A stretch of DNA of 64,000 nucleotides from Isoetes taiwanensis (Eukaryota > Streptophyta > Lycopodiopsida > Isoetales > Isoetaceae), in the NCBI GenBank assembly GCA_021234155.1, contig JAJEKV010000321.1, positions 250,001-314,000 on the forward strand, written 5' to 3'. The translations under genes and the position numbers were made by a program. This document shows, piece by piece, positions 19,511 to 32,100 of the stretch (within the stretch, counting starts at the first letter, position 1; each line of letters opens with the position of its first letter). The notes beneath the pieces were generated by a model. The model was given only the letters and a program-made list of their open reading frames with translations, had not been told where the DNA came from and did not search any database.

Positions 19511-20481
19511 TGTAGACGGTTTTCGTGTGTGTAGGAACAATATAGCCAGCAGATAATTCATTATCATTACACAGGGAATTGAACCCAGGTATCCAGATAT
19601 ATAGCAATGAGGATTTAAAGATTCACAGGAGACATTTCATAACAAGTAATATGATAATGAACCAGAGTTATATTCCATAGTTTCAGATCTGAATACACCA
19701 AATATACATAGCACTTATCTCATAAACAAGACATAATCACAGGTAGTTTGATAACCAAAACCATATTCACAGTTTTAAAAATCGAATAACAAAATACTTG
19801 AAGAACTTATCGTGAATAGAACAAATGCAAGAACTCCGGGAGATCTTACGGAGTTATGGATGGCTTTTTGCTTGAATGCTAGTCGAATATGGCTTCGGAA
19901 GCTTGCTTAAAAGATAATCTCAATAGACGGTCTGCCTAATGCTTTCGAGATTGGCTGGTCTGATCCGGAATGGCTCTGCTCTGGTCTGATATGCTTCTGC
20001 TCTAATCTGCTGCCTCACAATCTAATCGGCTCCTTCCCATACATCTCTGAGATTTGTTGCCCAACTCTGGTCGGATCCCTTGTCTGCTCAGATCTACGGG
20101 TCTGCCTTCTCCTCTGATCCATTCCTCGCCCTTCTGATTATTTGTTTGCTCTTCTATCTCCGCTCCTCTCTTCCCTGATCGGCCCAGACTCCGCAACCGT
20201 AACTCCTCTTTCTGCTTTTTGCCTTATGCCTTCAATTCGAAATAGGGCTTTTGTTCTTAGCCCTTAGATCCAAGAAATCTCCACCATAGATTTTCTTTTT
20301 AACAATACATACTTCCACCATTAAAATAATATCTTTTCAAAGTTCACAAATTGGATAGCAATCAAATATGCCAATATGACCGATTTTTTACACAACTTGC
20401 AAGGTAAGAGCACATGGCAATGCTCTCGGAATCACGTTTTCACCCAAAATGCACAATTTTGAACAAATTATTCCTTCTACA
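19511..20481 (-). repeat. 3' LTR of the gypsy element
   Basis: This 971-bp LTR is uninterrupted. It is aligned along its whole length to the right LTR and differs from it mainly in 19850-20150, where many CTG or CAG triplets in one copy appear as CG-containing or shortened strings in the other. That makes an age estimate from LTR divergence unreliable. In element orientation it starts TGTAGAAGGAATAATTTG. Confidence 0.92.
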
Positions 20482-20494
20482 TTATTCCCCTAAC
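20482..20494 (-). other. polypurine tract of the gypsy element
   Basis: Read on the minus strand, the bases directly before the 3' LTR are TTAGGGGAATAA. This purine-rich stretch sits where plus-strand DNA synthesis is primed. It confirms the minus orientation. Confidence 0.7.
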
Positions 20495-21495
20495 AAATAA
20501 CTTCGGCGTCGGCGCCAGTTCTTCAAGCTTGTTCTTCATGATCAAAATATTTTCTTCCAAACCATTGCCTCCATCGGCGATTCTATGGCTTCACATAATG
20601 TAATCATTCCAAGGGTGGCAAATCCCATCTAGGTCAGGACTCTCTCTCTACTGCAACCTCAGTATGGCGCTCCATCCCCCCACTCTTCCTTCTACCTTTT
20701 GGATTATTTGTTTATTGGACTCTTTTACTACCGGACTTTTTTGGGATGGGAAAATGGCCGGCAATATGGGAAATGGGAAAACAACGATAAAGAAAACAAT
20801 GGACATGGTTGGTAGGCCAACTAAAAATAGATGAACATGAAATGATAGAAAAAAGGATGCTCCTGCAGCGAAAAAACAACGTTAGTAGAGCATATGGCTG
20901 CTAAGATGGTGAAGCTGATTGCAGCACTTTATGAGTTGAAGGATATGAATGAGTGTAGATGAATGAATTGAATAATCACGGAGAAAAGCAGATGACCCTG
21001 TCATGGTAACAATATCAAAAAATTAGTACAATAATTGCTGCCTGGTGGTAAAGCTTATATGGCAGACTTTGATGTATTGAATGGGGTGGATGAGTGTACA
21101 ATGAGATGGGTTGATTCTCATGGAGAAAAAGCAAATGCACCTGTCAATGGAAACAAAAATAGTTAACAAACAAGATCTTTGCCTTGATCGGAGCTGATTG
21201 GCGATCTTAATGGATTGAGGTGAGCGAAAGGATAGAAAATGAGATGAATTTGATATAGCAATGGAAGACAAACCGATGGATTATCGTAAAAAATGATTTT
21301 TATTTATTTTTTGTATGTATTTTTTTTTTTTTTTTCCTTTTTTCCTTCAACAATAATACTACCCCCCTTTTTATTTATTCATCGTCCCGATGAATACTAC
21401 ACCTTATTTGATGGATGGTCGCTATTTGTTCGCGAGCATATGATACACTTTGAGTCGCGCAAGACCGATTCACTTTCGTGTGGGAAGCTCATTTC
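20495..21495. other. untranslated 3' interior of the gypsy element
   Basis: About 1 kb lies between the end of pol and the polypurine tract. It contains a long T-run at 21320-21345 (A-run on the element's strand) and short stop-broken frames. A 33-codon open stretch (minus, about 20590-20490) has a LEENIL helix but is too short to assign. Confidence 0.4.
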
Positions 21496-21744
21496 CTACA
21501 AAATCTTTTTAGTAATCTGAGATCCATTATCATATATTTCTTTGACAATATAAGGACCTTTCCAACGCATCCTGAGTTTACCCGGTTTCTTCCAATGCTT
21601 ACTATCATAAAGTAGAACTAAGTTACCTTTATCGAAGTGCTTATTGTTTCGATGCCGATCATACCATGCTTTGCGACGTTGTTGAATTGCTTCCCGTGAT
21701 ATATAAGCATAGAGTCTGCTTTCATCAAGGGCTTCTAATTGTGC
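21496..21744 (-). CDS. integrase C-terminal end (gypsy pol), split off by the CACTA insertion
   Basis: The minus-strand frame continues the integrase that is broken at 35084. Across the two TGC target-duplication copies the protein reads smoothly from SLRARLA into QLEALDESRLYA. The visible part contains QQRRKAWYDRH, a GNLVLLYDSK strand and RMRWKGPYIVKEIYDNGS, which is the GPY/F-type C-terminal module common to Ty3/gypsy integrases. No chromodomain follows before the stop. The last residues are frameshifted relative to the family ending. Confidence 0.85.
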   Translation of the reverse strand, partial: AQLEALDESRLYAYISREAIQQRRKAWYDRHRNNKHFDKGNLVLLYDSKHWKKPGKLRMRWKGPYIVKEIYDNGSQITKKIL

Positions 21745-22200
21745 CACTACAAGAGAATGACTACTAAGAGTCAGATAATTCGTCAGAGGCTCGAAAACTA
21801 TCTGTGAAATGTCTATCTGCCGAGTATACTGACTAATCATATGACGAAAAAACCTGACGTTTAATTCTGACTAATGAAATGACTAAAACTATGACTAAAA
21901 ATTTAATGACGTTTTACCTGACGAATATTTTGACTAAAATCCTGACTAAAAAGCTGTTTATTGTTATGACTAATAAACTGACTAATATGATGACTAGTAG
22001 TTTTACGGCGTAATGTCTGACTATAAAGTTGACTATAGTGTGTGACTAATACTTTGACTAATTGGTTGACGAAATATCTAACTAAAAATTTGACTATAGT
22101 TAATGACTAAACAAGTGACTAAAAAGGTGACTAATATTGTTAGGAAGATTATGAGTAATTGACTGACTTATATGGTGATTAACATTGTATACTCGTCATA
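21745..22200. repeat. CACTA left terminus and subterminal TGACTAAA repeats
   Basis: The 17-bp inverted repeat is followed by about 30 copies of TGACTAA- or TGACGAA-type motifs in one main orientation, spaced roughly 10-20 bp apart. In En/Spm, subterminal repeats are the binding sites of the TnpA protein. Here the likely partner is the plus-strand gene ending at 34370. Confidence 0.9.
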
Positions 22201-22472
22201 TATGATATCAATTGTCCAATATCATGTCTACTTTATCTAATATCATGAACACTTATCCCAAGTTTGTTTTCTATTTCTATAGTGTGAAAACATGTTCAAT
22301 AACTCCATTGTAAGGAACTTTGCTTTTTTTCACCTATTAATGTAACTTTAAACATGAAAACAATTAGGAATAAAAATAATTCGAGCACTATATGAAATAC
22401 ATACTTCAAAAAAAAAAAAGTTAATTGTGATACATATAGAACACAATAGTGTGAAATATGATCTCTACTTTG
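22201..22472. other. 3' flank of the CACTA transposase gene
   Basis: AT-rich non-coding stretch between the subterminal repeats and the end of the minus-strand gene. It includes an A-run near 22410. No polyadenylation signal can be assigned with certainty. Confidence 0.35.
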
Positions 22473-25400
22473 TCATATGAAATCCTCATCCAAGATATCA
22501 TCTTGTATATCATTCCATTCATCATCGTCTAGTTGTAAAAGCAACCTTCGTCGTATATTTGGCATTTGAAGGTCAACGTCTTCCTCCTCTTCAATATAAT
22601 CTTCTGCCATTGGGGAGTGCATTGGTGATCTCAATTCTTCATTGGTGGTTTGCCCTTGAGCTTCATAATCTTCTAGATTTTGTGTCTCCAAAATTCCAAT
22701 TCTTGCTGGAGTGCTCTATATCTTCCTCACATTCCATAAATTCCAATTCTTGGCCATGCTCTAAATCTTCCTCATGTTCCTCCTCTTCTTCCTCAAGGGG
22801 TTATATTAGGAGCGATGTCGACGTGATGTTGGTTCCGTAGGGATTACGATCCACCATGTCTTTGTTTTGAGGGTTGACATGGAAAAATACTTGCTGCTGA
22901 ACTTGTTGTGGATACACAAACGGCTCACTTACATCTACTAATACATCGTGGAATCAACTTCAAAAAAACCAGATGGATGTGGCGCGACTTTGTTTGATTT
23001 CTTCCACGGTATAGAGGCTTGAACCATTTCACTTTTAGGATGGTTTTGTCGAAATGAACTAAAAATCCACATCAATAATATCGTAATAACTTTCAGAGCA
23101 TATTCAAGCTCTCCATCAACAAGATTATCATCTCTAGCGCTTGCTCGACTTTTTTGGTCAAATGAGGCAATTATTCCAGAATCACAAGTGACGCGAGCTT
23201 TGTCAATGCTATCAATTCGAAAATGTTGACCATAGGCCCACATTGAATTATGGAACCTAGCCTGCAAATTGAATAAAAACTCAAGTGTCACATATTATGA
23301 ATGCAATAACAATAACAATAACAAATTCAGACGTACTGATCTATTACACCCAATTGCAATGTTGAGATCATCTTCTTGTATTTTTTCTCCATTGTCTTCG
23401 GCCTCCCAAAGCTTTTCAGATAGCCACCAAGAGGGGGGATTATCAGGGAGAGGCCTTAGTTCTGGAGGATATTGTACTCTCCTATGACGTCCTCGACGAT
23501 TCCTTGCAGCATATGCTTTTCTATCATTATCTCTTTTTTGCCTTCTCAACTTTATAGAGTTCCACCCACCTTCAGGAGACCATCCGCATTGTTCAATACG
23601 AATTTGTTGATGCCTTCAAACATCTCGTCACTTAACCTTCGCTGCTTACCCTGACCTTGTAAAACTTCACCTTCTAACCAATCAGGAGCCTCCTTCTTCC
23701 AAATCTTTGGTGCATTTGGATCTATTGATGTTGTGGCCTCTGTTAAGAAAAATAATGTCTCTTGAACAAGGTGTCCTTCTGCCATACATCCCTCAGGCCT
23801 AGCCATCTGGCGCACAAAGCCTTTTAATACCTTCATATATCTCTCCAAAAAGAACATCCATCTAGAGGGGTTTGGACCCACGAGCAAAATCTCTTGTGGC
23901 AAATGCACCAACAAGTGTACCTGATGATCACATTTAATATGTGTAATTGCCAATGTGTAACTTATTCAACTAGCTACGTACCTGAAGATCAAAAAAGCTA
24001 GTTGGAAATAAGTGTTCTAACTGGCATAATATCTCTGCAATCTCTATTTCCATAGTGGGAATATCCGCAGCTACAATCTCTTTAGAAGACACCCACCTTG
24101 AAAAGCTAACGAGTCTATAGATGACCTTCCGGATAGAAGGGGTGAGGCAATTCTCTAAGGCACATGGGAGAATATCGTGAACGAGACAAAAAAGAAATTA
24201 ATTAGTCATTACATACAAGTTGTCAATATTGTTTATCCTATAGTATAAATACCTGTAGAAAGTTGTGCCAATCATGCGACTTTAAGCCGGTGAGATCTCC
24301 ATCTTTTGTGAATGCCCTTCTTAGGGAGGAGCCATGACCAGTTGGAGTGCGAAGAGTTTTAATAGAGTTTTTCACTTGTTTCAGTTCATCTCTTTTCAAT
24401 ACCCAAGGACCTCGACGAAAGCGAGGAGCTTTGCCTTCTTCTATGATTGGCCACAATTCTGTTTTGATGTTGCTATCCTTTAGATCATTTCTAGCATTAA
24501 GAGTCTCCCAATCTCCTGTAAGATGTCGCCAAAGTGATTGGCTTACATTCTTAAAAATATGCATTGGGTCCAAAAGATGTGCAATCTTCAAATCAGACCA
24601 GTATTCCAACTTGTAAAGTATGGATAGTCTCTTCATGCCAGGTGGAGGTGCAGAACTGTTTAGGTCACGATCATTCCATGTTTGCAACCAATCATGTGGA
24701 GTTCTTCTTCTAGGCACAGGCGACGTATCACCATGACGAAGCTCATGATCCATTGGTAGATATTTTTTATGGTTTGTGTATATCATCTTTGATAGGTGTT
24801 TTGATCTATAAGATGTTAATTCTTGGCCACATGATGGACATCCACATTTTCCACTAGTTTGCAATCCTGCAAAGTAATTCAATCTTATAATAGAGTTCTA
24901 AATTTCATTTAAAACAAGAACATAATTGACATCATTATACCTGACGCAACACCAAGTCCCGGATAGTCATGGATAGTGAAACATAATATCCCATGAAATA
25001 TGAAATTGTGTGGTTGTCTTGAAATATCGTACATATGTATTCCTCTCCATAAAGTGTCAAGTTCCTCTACAAGAGGTTCTAAGTACACGTTCATGTCCTT
25101 CACTTGATATTTGCCTAAATACATATCATTCAAATATAAATTAGGAAATCATAACCTATGTAAAGACAAGGTGTAATGTTATGTAGAGATATTTACCTGG
25201 AACTATAAGTGTGAGCATTAAATGGCTGCTTTTAGTTGCCATCCAAGGTGGTATATTGTAGTTTATAACAACAATGGGCCAAACACTATGAGTAGATGAC
25301 AACGTGCTAAATGGACATACAATCCATGCCCAAAGCCAAGCGAGCGTTCCTAGGCTCGTCCTTAAAATGTTTCCATTTGTCTTCTATATGTTTTAATGCC

Positions 25401-26082
25401 TCGCCATCGGTTGGATACCTCAAGATTCCATCATTGCTTCGTTGCTTTGCATGAAAGTCCATGAATTGAGCTAGGGAAGGACATCTAAACATAACTTGCA
25501 AACGTGGGATTATTGGCATTTGTCGCAAGACTTTCTTTGGCACTTTGGACTTTGCTTTTTCATCATATCGTGGCTCATTGCATTTGGGACATACATTCAT
25601 GTCACTTGTATTCATTCTTGGAAGAGTACACAATCATTTACACATGCATGTGCATTTGTATTGCAAACCTAGTTCTTGCAAAAGTTGTTTAACGCCCCTC
25701 CTTGACTTTGGAAGACAATGATCACTTGGAAGTATATAGTCAGCTAGCAAACTGGTAAAACAATAAAAGAAATAGTAACTCGAACCAAGTTAACTCGCCT
25801 GAGAAGATCATCCACACTATTATTACTCCAGTTTGATTTGTGTTGTAGGTTCAAGATGAGTATGCATGCAGCAAGACGCGATATCTTTGCATTTGGGTAT
25901 AGTGGTTTGCTGGTCTCTTTCTCTAGAAGTGTCATAGGTCTCTCATTGTCATCATCAACATTTACATCATTGTTAGAGTTAGTGGTTGGGAAGTAATTTT
26001 GAATAGCTTCCATCAAACCACTCTCAGCATGGAAGCCACTTTGAGCAGAGGAGTTTTCATCCCCATCATCGCTTGACTGCAA
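22473..26082 (-). CDS. CACTA TNP2-family transposase, multi-exon, partly frameshifted
   Basis: Family TNP2 (Pfam PF02992 type). N-terminal block: TSKPLYPNAKISRL and a SNWSNNSVDDLL motif (25890-25800). Then VCPKCNEPRYD, a zinc-binding CxxC, with KKVLRQMPIIPRL and SLAQFMDFHAK (25570-25440), and LRYPTDGEALKH plus NARLALGMD (to 25307). Then YLEPLVEELDTLW and IHDYPGLG (25110-24950), and GCPSCG with a TNP2-type tail (24840-24240). The DUF4218-like region has VHLLVHLPQEI, RWMFFLERYMK and ARPEGCMAEG (23930-23770). A DUF4216-like tail follows to 22938, then an acidic C-terminus ending at 22473. The transposase binds the element ends and cuts them. Introns with GT-AG ends separate the blocks. Several frame changes inside exons suggest decay or base-call errors. 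Confidence 0.85.
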
Positions 26083-26274
26083 ATTAACAAGTCAAGTTTA
26101 TTTGTTTGCGGGAGTTTGTACATGTGATGATAAACAAAAAACAAAAGAAAAGATCAACATGCATTGGTAATAAGACATAACCATTAACCCAACATCACTA
26201 CATGGTTAACAGAATCAAAATCATAAACCATTAATATCAAAACATTATTTTGTTTAAATGGAAATGGTATAAGG
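26083..26274. other. spacer between the SET-domain and TNP2 genes
   Basis: About 190 bp of AT-rich non-coding DNA separate the SET stop codon from the first recognisable TNP2 exon. Because both genes run on the minus strand, this could also be an intron of one composite gene. Confidence 0.3.
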
Positions 26275-27497
26275 TTATGCATCTAGGCGACGCTTCCTTC
26301 CATAGGGCACAACAATTGGTTCACCACGCTTTTTACGTTCTACTCGCCTTGGGGTATCTCTTTTGAAAGGATAGTTGACAAATAGTTCCTCTCCAGGACG
26401 GAGGTTGCGTATGGCACAAACTCTCACATATGGTCCAACATACCCATTCATGTAACGCGGATCATATTCTGTAGTCTCTTCAAATTCTGCATTTGTCAAT
26501 TCGGGATGACCACGAGAGCTATTTATAAGTCCTGCAATATTGCCATGAACACTTGGTCGGCCATCAATATATATGCGCGCGCCACGTGAGGTGTGTTCTC
26601 CGCGATCTCTCTGCCACTCAAAGATGCGCGATTCAATGCCATAGCATAAGTAGACATACTAGGCATAAAAGAAGCAAGTTTATGCCATAACCCCCAGGGA
26701 TACTTTGGACCGCCAAACACCATCAACACAGTTGAGTATCCAGATGGGACATTCACATGCTCCATTATGTACAAACCCCTCCCAGCTTGTGGTATTTCTA
26801 AAGAAGGTGCAATCATGTATTTATGGCCCCAGTACATAAACTCTTCCAACATTGGCGGCAATTCCCCTTCCCAACATCCTAGGGTTGATCGAACAAATGG
26901 GACAATAGAGGCTCTAAGGTGACGGGGGAGTTGTTCAGCCATGTCATTTTTTGTTTCACATGCATGAGCAAGACTATGCGAGCTTTTCTTGAACCGACCC
27001 TTAAGTTTTGTAGCCACTGTACTTCCCCTCGTTCGACCTCTCTTAACTTCACGAGTCTCTTCTGGATTAGAATCAGTACTTCTAGAATAACTTGATGATC
27101 CGGATGACATGGGGCTATCTGATGTCTCGGCAAGTTCAGGTTTTGTGTGAAGCATGTCCAAGTACTATGACAAGTCATATATACTAAAACAGGATTAGAA
27201 TATTGGATGAGATAAATAATAGAAATGCTTAATACACAGTTTTACCTCATCTGCTTCTTCTCGTGCTTTCAACTCAAGGTCGGATGGAGGTGGAGCATTT
27301 GGCATCAAACCATACTTCAATTTGTGATCTCGTCTCGTGGTATACATTCTTCTGCTAGTGCCTTTGCATTTTTTGCACCAACAGTTGTCATACTGCCTGG
27401 CAAGTCGCTCCAATGGATCATCTTGAAGCCAAGTTTTTGTTGCTTGACTTTTTCTTGATTGGGAAGATGAAGTAGTTTCATTTCTAAGGGCAAACAT
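26275..27497 (-). CDS. SET-domain protein carried by the CACTA element
   Basis: Exon 1 (27497-27246) has a Cys-rich NCWCKKCKG motif and RRDHKLKYG. It is joined in phase to exon 2, which starts at 27164 after a CATAG acceptor. Exon 2 has a Ser-rich linker and basic patches, then SET-like strands: IAPSLEIPQAGRGLYIMEHV, later RIYIDGRPSVHGNIAGLINS (GNIAGLINSS matches the SET N-x-x-x-x-x-N-H/S region) and VRVCAIRNLRPGEELFVNYP (the C-terminal GEEL..Y motif). The protein ends with a basic tail at 26275. SET domains methylate lysines on histones or other proteins. Canonical NHS reads NSS here, so activity is uncertain. One frame change at about 26600-26630, next to a CTG/CAG, splits the domain. Exon 1 could alternatively belong to the transposase. 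Confidence 0.65.
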
Positions 27498-27780
27498 GAA
27501 TATTCAAGTTATAAAATGAATGCCCAAACAAAAAAGAGAGAGAAAGAGACGAGGAGAAAGAGATATAGACAACTCAAAACCTTGACGTTGGGAGCTCATC
27601 AATAGATGGCGTTGAAGATTGGTTGGTCGAATTAAAATGGAGTCGCTAGGATGCTCCGAGGCTCCCGCATGAGCCACCGGGTGCTTTCAGAGGTGCTCTT
27701 CGGGCGAGCCACCGGAATGCTCCGGAGGTGCTCATGACGGTCCTTTGGATGCTTTCGTAGGTGCTCACATATAAGCCGAA
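27498..27780. promoter_or_regulatory. probable divergent promoter region of the CACTA genes, left part
   Basis: This lies upstream of the minus-strand SET/TNP2 genes. It includes a GA-rich block (27530-27570) and three GGTGCT-centred GC-rich repeats with CCACCGG (27650-27770). The GC-rich repeats contrast with the AT-rich surroundings and may be an internal protein-binding array. Confidence 0.3.
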
Positions 27781-28230
27781 AAACAATACCAAAAACTACC
27801 AATACTATATAGCTAATACGACTACCTCTATGGTCTAAATACTATTGTACTAATAAATAATAAAACAATACTACAATGGTTTAAATATCTAGTGTACTAA
27901 TACCAATACGAAATAATAAAACAATACTACAATGGTCTAGATATCTATGGTCCTCAATATCTATTGTACTAATACTACAATGGTCTAATTAAACTGCAAT
28001 GGTCTATTGATCTATAAACTACAATGGTCTAATGAAACTACAATGAATGGTCTAATGAATGGTCTAATGAAACTACAATGAATGGTCTAATGGTCTAATT
28101 AAACTATAATGAATGGTCTAATGAAACTACAATGAATGGTCTATGGTCTAATTAAACTACAGTGGTCTAATGAACTGCAATAGAATGGATACTTGACGAT
28201 TTTTATGTCTAATAAAACGTCAGATAAAAT
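27781..28230. repeat. degenerate minisatellite, AATGGTCTAATGAAACTAC
   Basis: Runs of ACTACAATGGTCTAATGAA, with variants lacking some bases, repeat about 12-15 times between 27860 and 28190. The array lies midway in the element between the two divergent gene sets. It may be an internal tandem array grown by slippage. A regulatory role is possible but unproved. Confidence 0.75.
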
Positions 28231-29140
28231 AGGGGTCTAAAATGTGACGTATTTTTTCTTTACTTTCTCTTACCAAACTTCGCCCGCCAAAAAATCCACC
28301 GTTAGCTTTCTTGCTGCAGAGCAAGGCGCCCTTAGAGGGATCGACCTAAGCCAAAGAGAGAAGGAGGAAGCTGGATACTGAGGAAGTTCGAGCCAGAAAG
28401 AGGCCGTAATTAGTAAGCAATTTTTAAGCTGAGTTTTTTTTTTTTTTAAATGTAAAAATTGATCTTTCGGCTTGCCTGGTCGAGAAATTTTGTCGAGTCT
28501 TTGGAAATGCCCCCGCAAAGAATGATTTTAGATTCATAGTCCCTGGATTTTGCATAAAGGATCATCTAATGGAAGCGGCAACAACACTTCTAAGGGAGGG
28601 AGGCCATCTATTGCAACACATTTCCAGTTCTGGTTTTAAGGCCTTCTATGCAGGTCGAGATTCAGAATGACGTGGTTGTTAAGGCTCTATATGCTTGAAG
28701 CCTTAATTTTAGCATTTTATCTGTTGTCTTGTAAGTGCCTTACCTTTCCCATTGAGGTGGTATTTGATGTAACATTAATTTGGGCTTCCATCCAGGTAAA
28801 ATCTCGTTTATCATTCAGTTGGAGCCCAATTTTTGCTTTCATTCTTATGCTTTTTAGTTTCTACTTTTCAAGCTCCACGCGCATTTAGCTTCTCACGCAT
28901 TTATGATTTCCCAAGCTCGATTATGGGTGCCAAATTTCTTTTTGGAAACTAAGTGCAAATTAGGCTTTCCTTTAAATATCTTTGAATCTGATCGGACAAT
29001 CTTATGATCTAAATTTCCAGGATGCTATTATTGTAATCTAACTATTTGCTTATGTTTTTTAGTGGCTCCAACGGACATGGCAGCATTAGTTGGAGAAATG
29101 GAGCATTCTGATTTGCTTAAATTTAAGGCTCTGCATTTGA

Positions 29141-32100
29141 CAAGCAAATTATGACATCGGCACTCCGGCGCATACCTCTAATGGAAGGCGAGGCTCAGGC
29201 TCTCCGGCGCACACCTCTAATGGAAGGCGAGGCTCGGGCTCCGCAAGACACCTCTAATGGAAGGCGAGACTCAAGCTCGTCTAAAAAGTCAAGGTACTTT
29301 AATGAAAATGGGTCTTTGCTAGTAGTATGTTCTCAGGTTTTATGTCATAGTGAATTATGCAATCCTTGCATTCTTCATGTAGATAAGCGCACTTGCTAAG
29401 CTGTTCTGTTATTGTTGCTGCAGCGGAAAATCCACAAGTGTAAGATCCATTAATGCGCCATCACTTAGTGAGGATGAAGAAGAAGATGATCCGCAGTTTG
29501 GCGATGAGGAGGACGATGAGGAGGACAAGGAGCCAAATGAAGATTATGATGTTTCTTTTATTGCCGTCTTCCTAAAAAGAATGAGGTAGATGCTTATTTG
29601 CATTTTGTTTTTAATCGTTGGTGGACATTATTATTAAATTTTATTGTGTTTCGTTGTATTCATTGTACATTAGGTACTTATGGTGCAAGGAGGGGAGATA
29701 CACTTAGATGAGAACGGTCAGACATGGAAGACGGTCCTTGGCCACGCGGTGAAAGTGTTTTGCACAGAGATTGACAAAGATTGGAAGAATGTGAGTGAGA
29801 AACAAAAAAAAAGATTAGTGAGACACATGGAAAAAAATTATAATAAAGGGCTATTTGCTTCTGATATACTGAGGAGGGCAGCACGGATATTCAATCATTG
29901 GAAGTAAGTTATTTATGTATTTCATATCTTGTTTTATAATTTCTTCATTATTATTTATTATTGTTGTATGTCGTGTAGGGATTGGTTGCGTAGAAGTGAT
30001 AAGAAGATAGCCCCAAACCATGTCAAAGATCCGGTTTGGGAGAGATTCCTTGCCGATAAAAAGAAACCCCGCCACCAATGTAAAAAGCGTGGCGGCAAAG
30101 AAAACCTAATGAAAAAGGGCGGACGACGGGGGCATCTTTGGAATCTCTGGCGATTACGTAAGTTACACATCTTGGTACAAGTTACACAATCCCGACACTG
30201 CGTATAAGCTGGAATAACACATGTCATGTACTGCGATTTCATTTATCCAGAATAAGATCCATAAGATTTGCCGCCGAATCTTACCAAACAGAATTGAGAG
30301 TATCAAATGACATGCATGCACTTAAGCTGTTTTTTACCACTGTATCATTTACCTACAGACCTATTCAATAAATGTCTATCACATAAATATGTATCAGAGT
30401 TAAACTAACTTGCGCCAGGAGCTAGATAGCTAGTTATGCCTGCCATGCAGTCTATCTAAGTCAGATCTATAGGCCAGAAAACCTACGCCCACACCTTAGT
30501 CTAGATCATGAACACGGGTGCAGGCCGGATTAATGTTATCATGCAGCTTATTCCTTAGTAATGGTTTACGCCCTGGCTCAGATCTGTTAGACATGCGTAG
30601 AGCTAGCCATCCCATGATCTGGGCTCCTTTTCCTTTAAGCACAGATTTAAGCCCAGCTCCCTTTCCTTTGTATTGTTTTGCAGCAATTAAGATAGAATGC
30701 AACAGCATCAATAGATCATTTAATCTTTAACAAATAGCGTGGCCCTAGTTTAATTCCATAAGCCAAGCGTAGAGAAAGAACGGATCAGAGCCTAAAGCAT
30801 TATTAGACAGGGGTATACTCAAATGTTTTAATTCCTCCAAAGAAATAAACGAATTACTGTGTAATGTTTAATGAAGTGTTATGCTGTGTACAAATGATAA
30901 GCCAGAATTTAAAGACTAGTTTGGAGTACCTTTATGTGTTGTGGTAAAGTAATATAAGCTGGATTCTATATGCTCTACATGATTCAGTGATCTCCAAGTT
31001 AAAGGTAAAAGGATGTGGCATCCAAAAATCCTTTCGCAGTTTAAGCCTAGGGTATAATTATATAAGATGCTGAAAAAGCTTTTGGAAGTTACACTTTGAG
31101 CATGAATTTAAAATTTATGTGGAAATGGAGCAGCCTGCTCACATATGGAAAACAGGAAAAGGGAGTCTCTCTTACTGTAAAACAGAATGAAGGGAGTGTC
31201 TCTTACTCTATCTTATCTTCTGATTCAACATGAGATTCTTTTGCTGCTTCTTTTGCTACAGCCATAATGCTGCTTTTATGGCTTCTTATGGCTCTAACGC
31301 TTGATCAAACACCTATGCACTTATACACTGTAAAATTACTTGACTAACTATGTTTTTTTTATCTCATATAGTTCGGCGATTGGGGTGCTTACCCTTCTGC
31401 AACAACCATGACAGCGATAAAGAAACAGGGATATAAGGTATATCGAGAATCCCTAATTGCCAAAGGGAGAATTCCTGGAAATGTAAGTTTCCTCTATCCT
31501 CTATTGTTTTATCCTCTATTGTTCTTTCCTCTGTTCATGTACTTCTGTCGAAGTTATTCTGTCGATCTTCATCTAGATGCTTTCAAACCTTTTTTGTTGT
31601 TTCGATCTTAATTCTTCCAAGCTGTCTAGTTGCTTAACTGATTTTTCTATTGTCTTTCAACTGCATATATCCTATTCCACAATAGTACTCGTTTTCAGAG
31701 TTACCTAGTTTATATTCTAAGTGCAGTGCCTAGCAGATCTTCAATACTGTACTGTAGAGATGGAGGGACAGCAGGCATTTTCTACAATCTTCTGGTATTT
31801 TGGTCAAGCCTCATCCACAAGTTTGTGGGCCCAACTGATGAATCTCGCTGTAATATCAGAAGCAATTTGTTTACAGTTTGTAGAAAACAAATTGGGACTT
31901 GCCTGAGCTATGGCATAAGATAGTGCAGAATACATCCCAGCAGCCCGTTCAAGATAGAAAACAGTACGCTTCACTATGAATAGGAGATCTACTCTTGAGT
32001 GTTTGGTAAGGATTCTTAGTGAGCCACATGATGCAGATGTGCAAGCAAAGTGCAGCAGGTTGATTGGGAATTTGCCTTTACAATGGAACTCGAAGACCTC

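Noticed and set aside
19511-20481. Estimating the insertion age from LTR divergence
   Set aside because: Most LTR differences sit at CTG/CAG triplets and may be sequencing errors, so a divergence-based age would be misleading.
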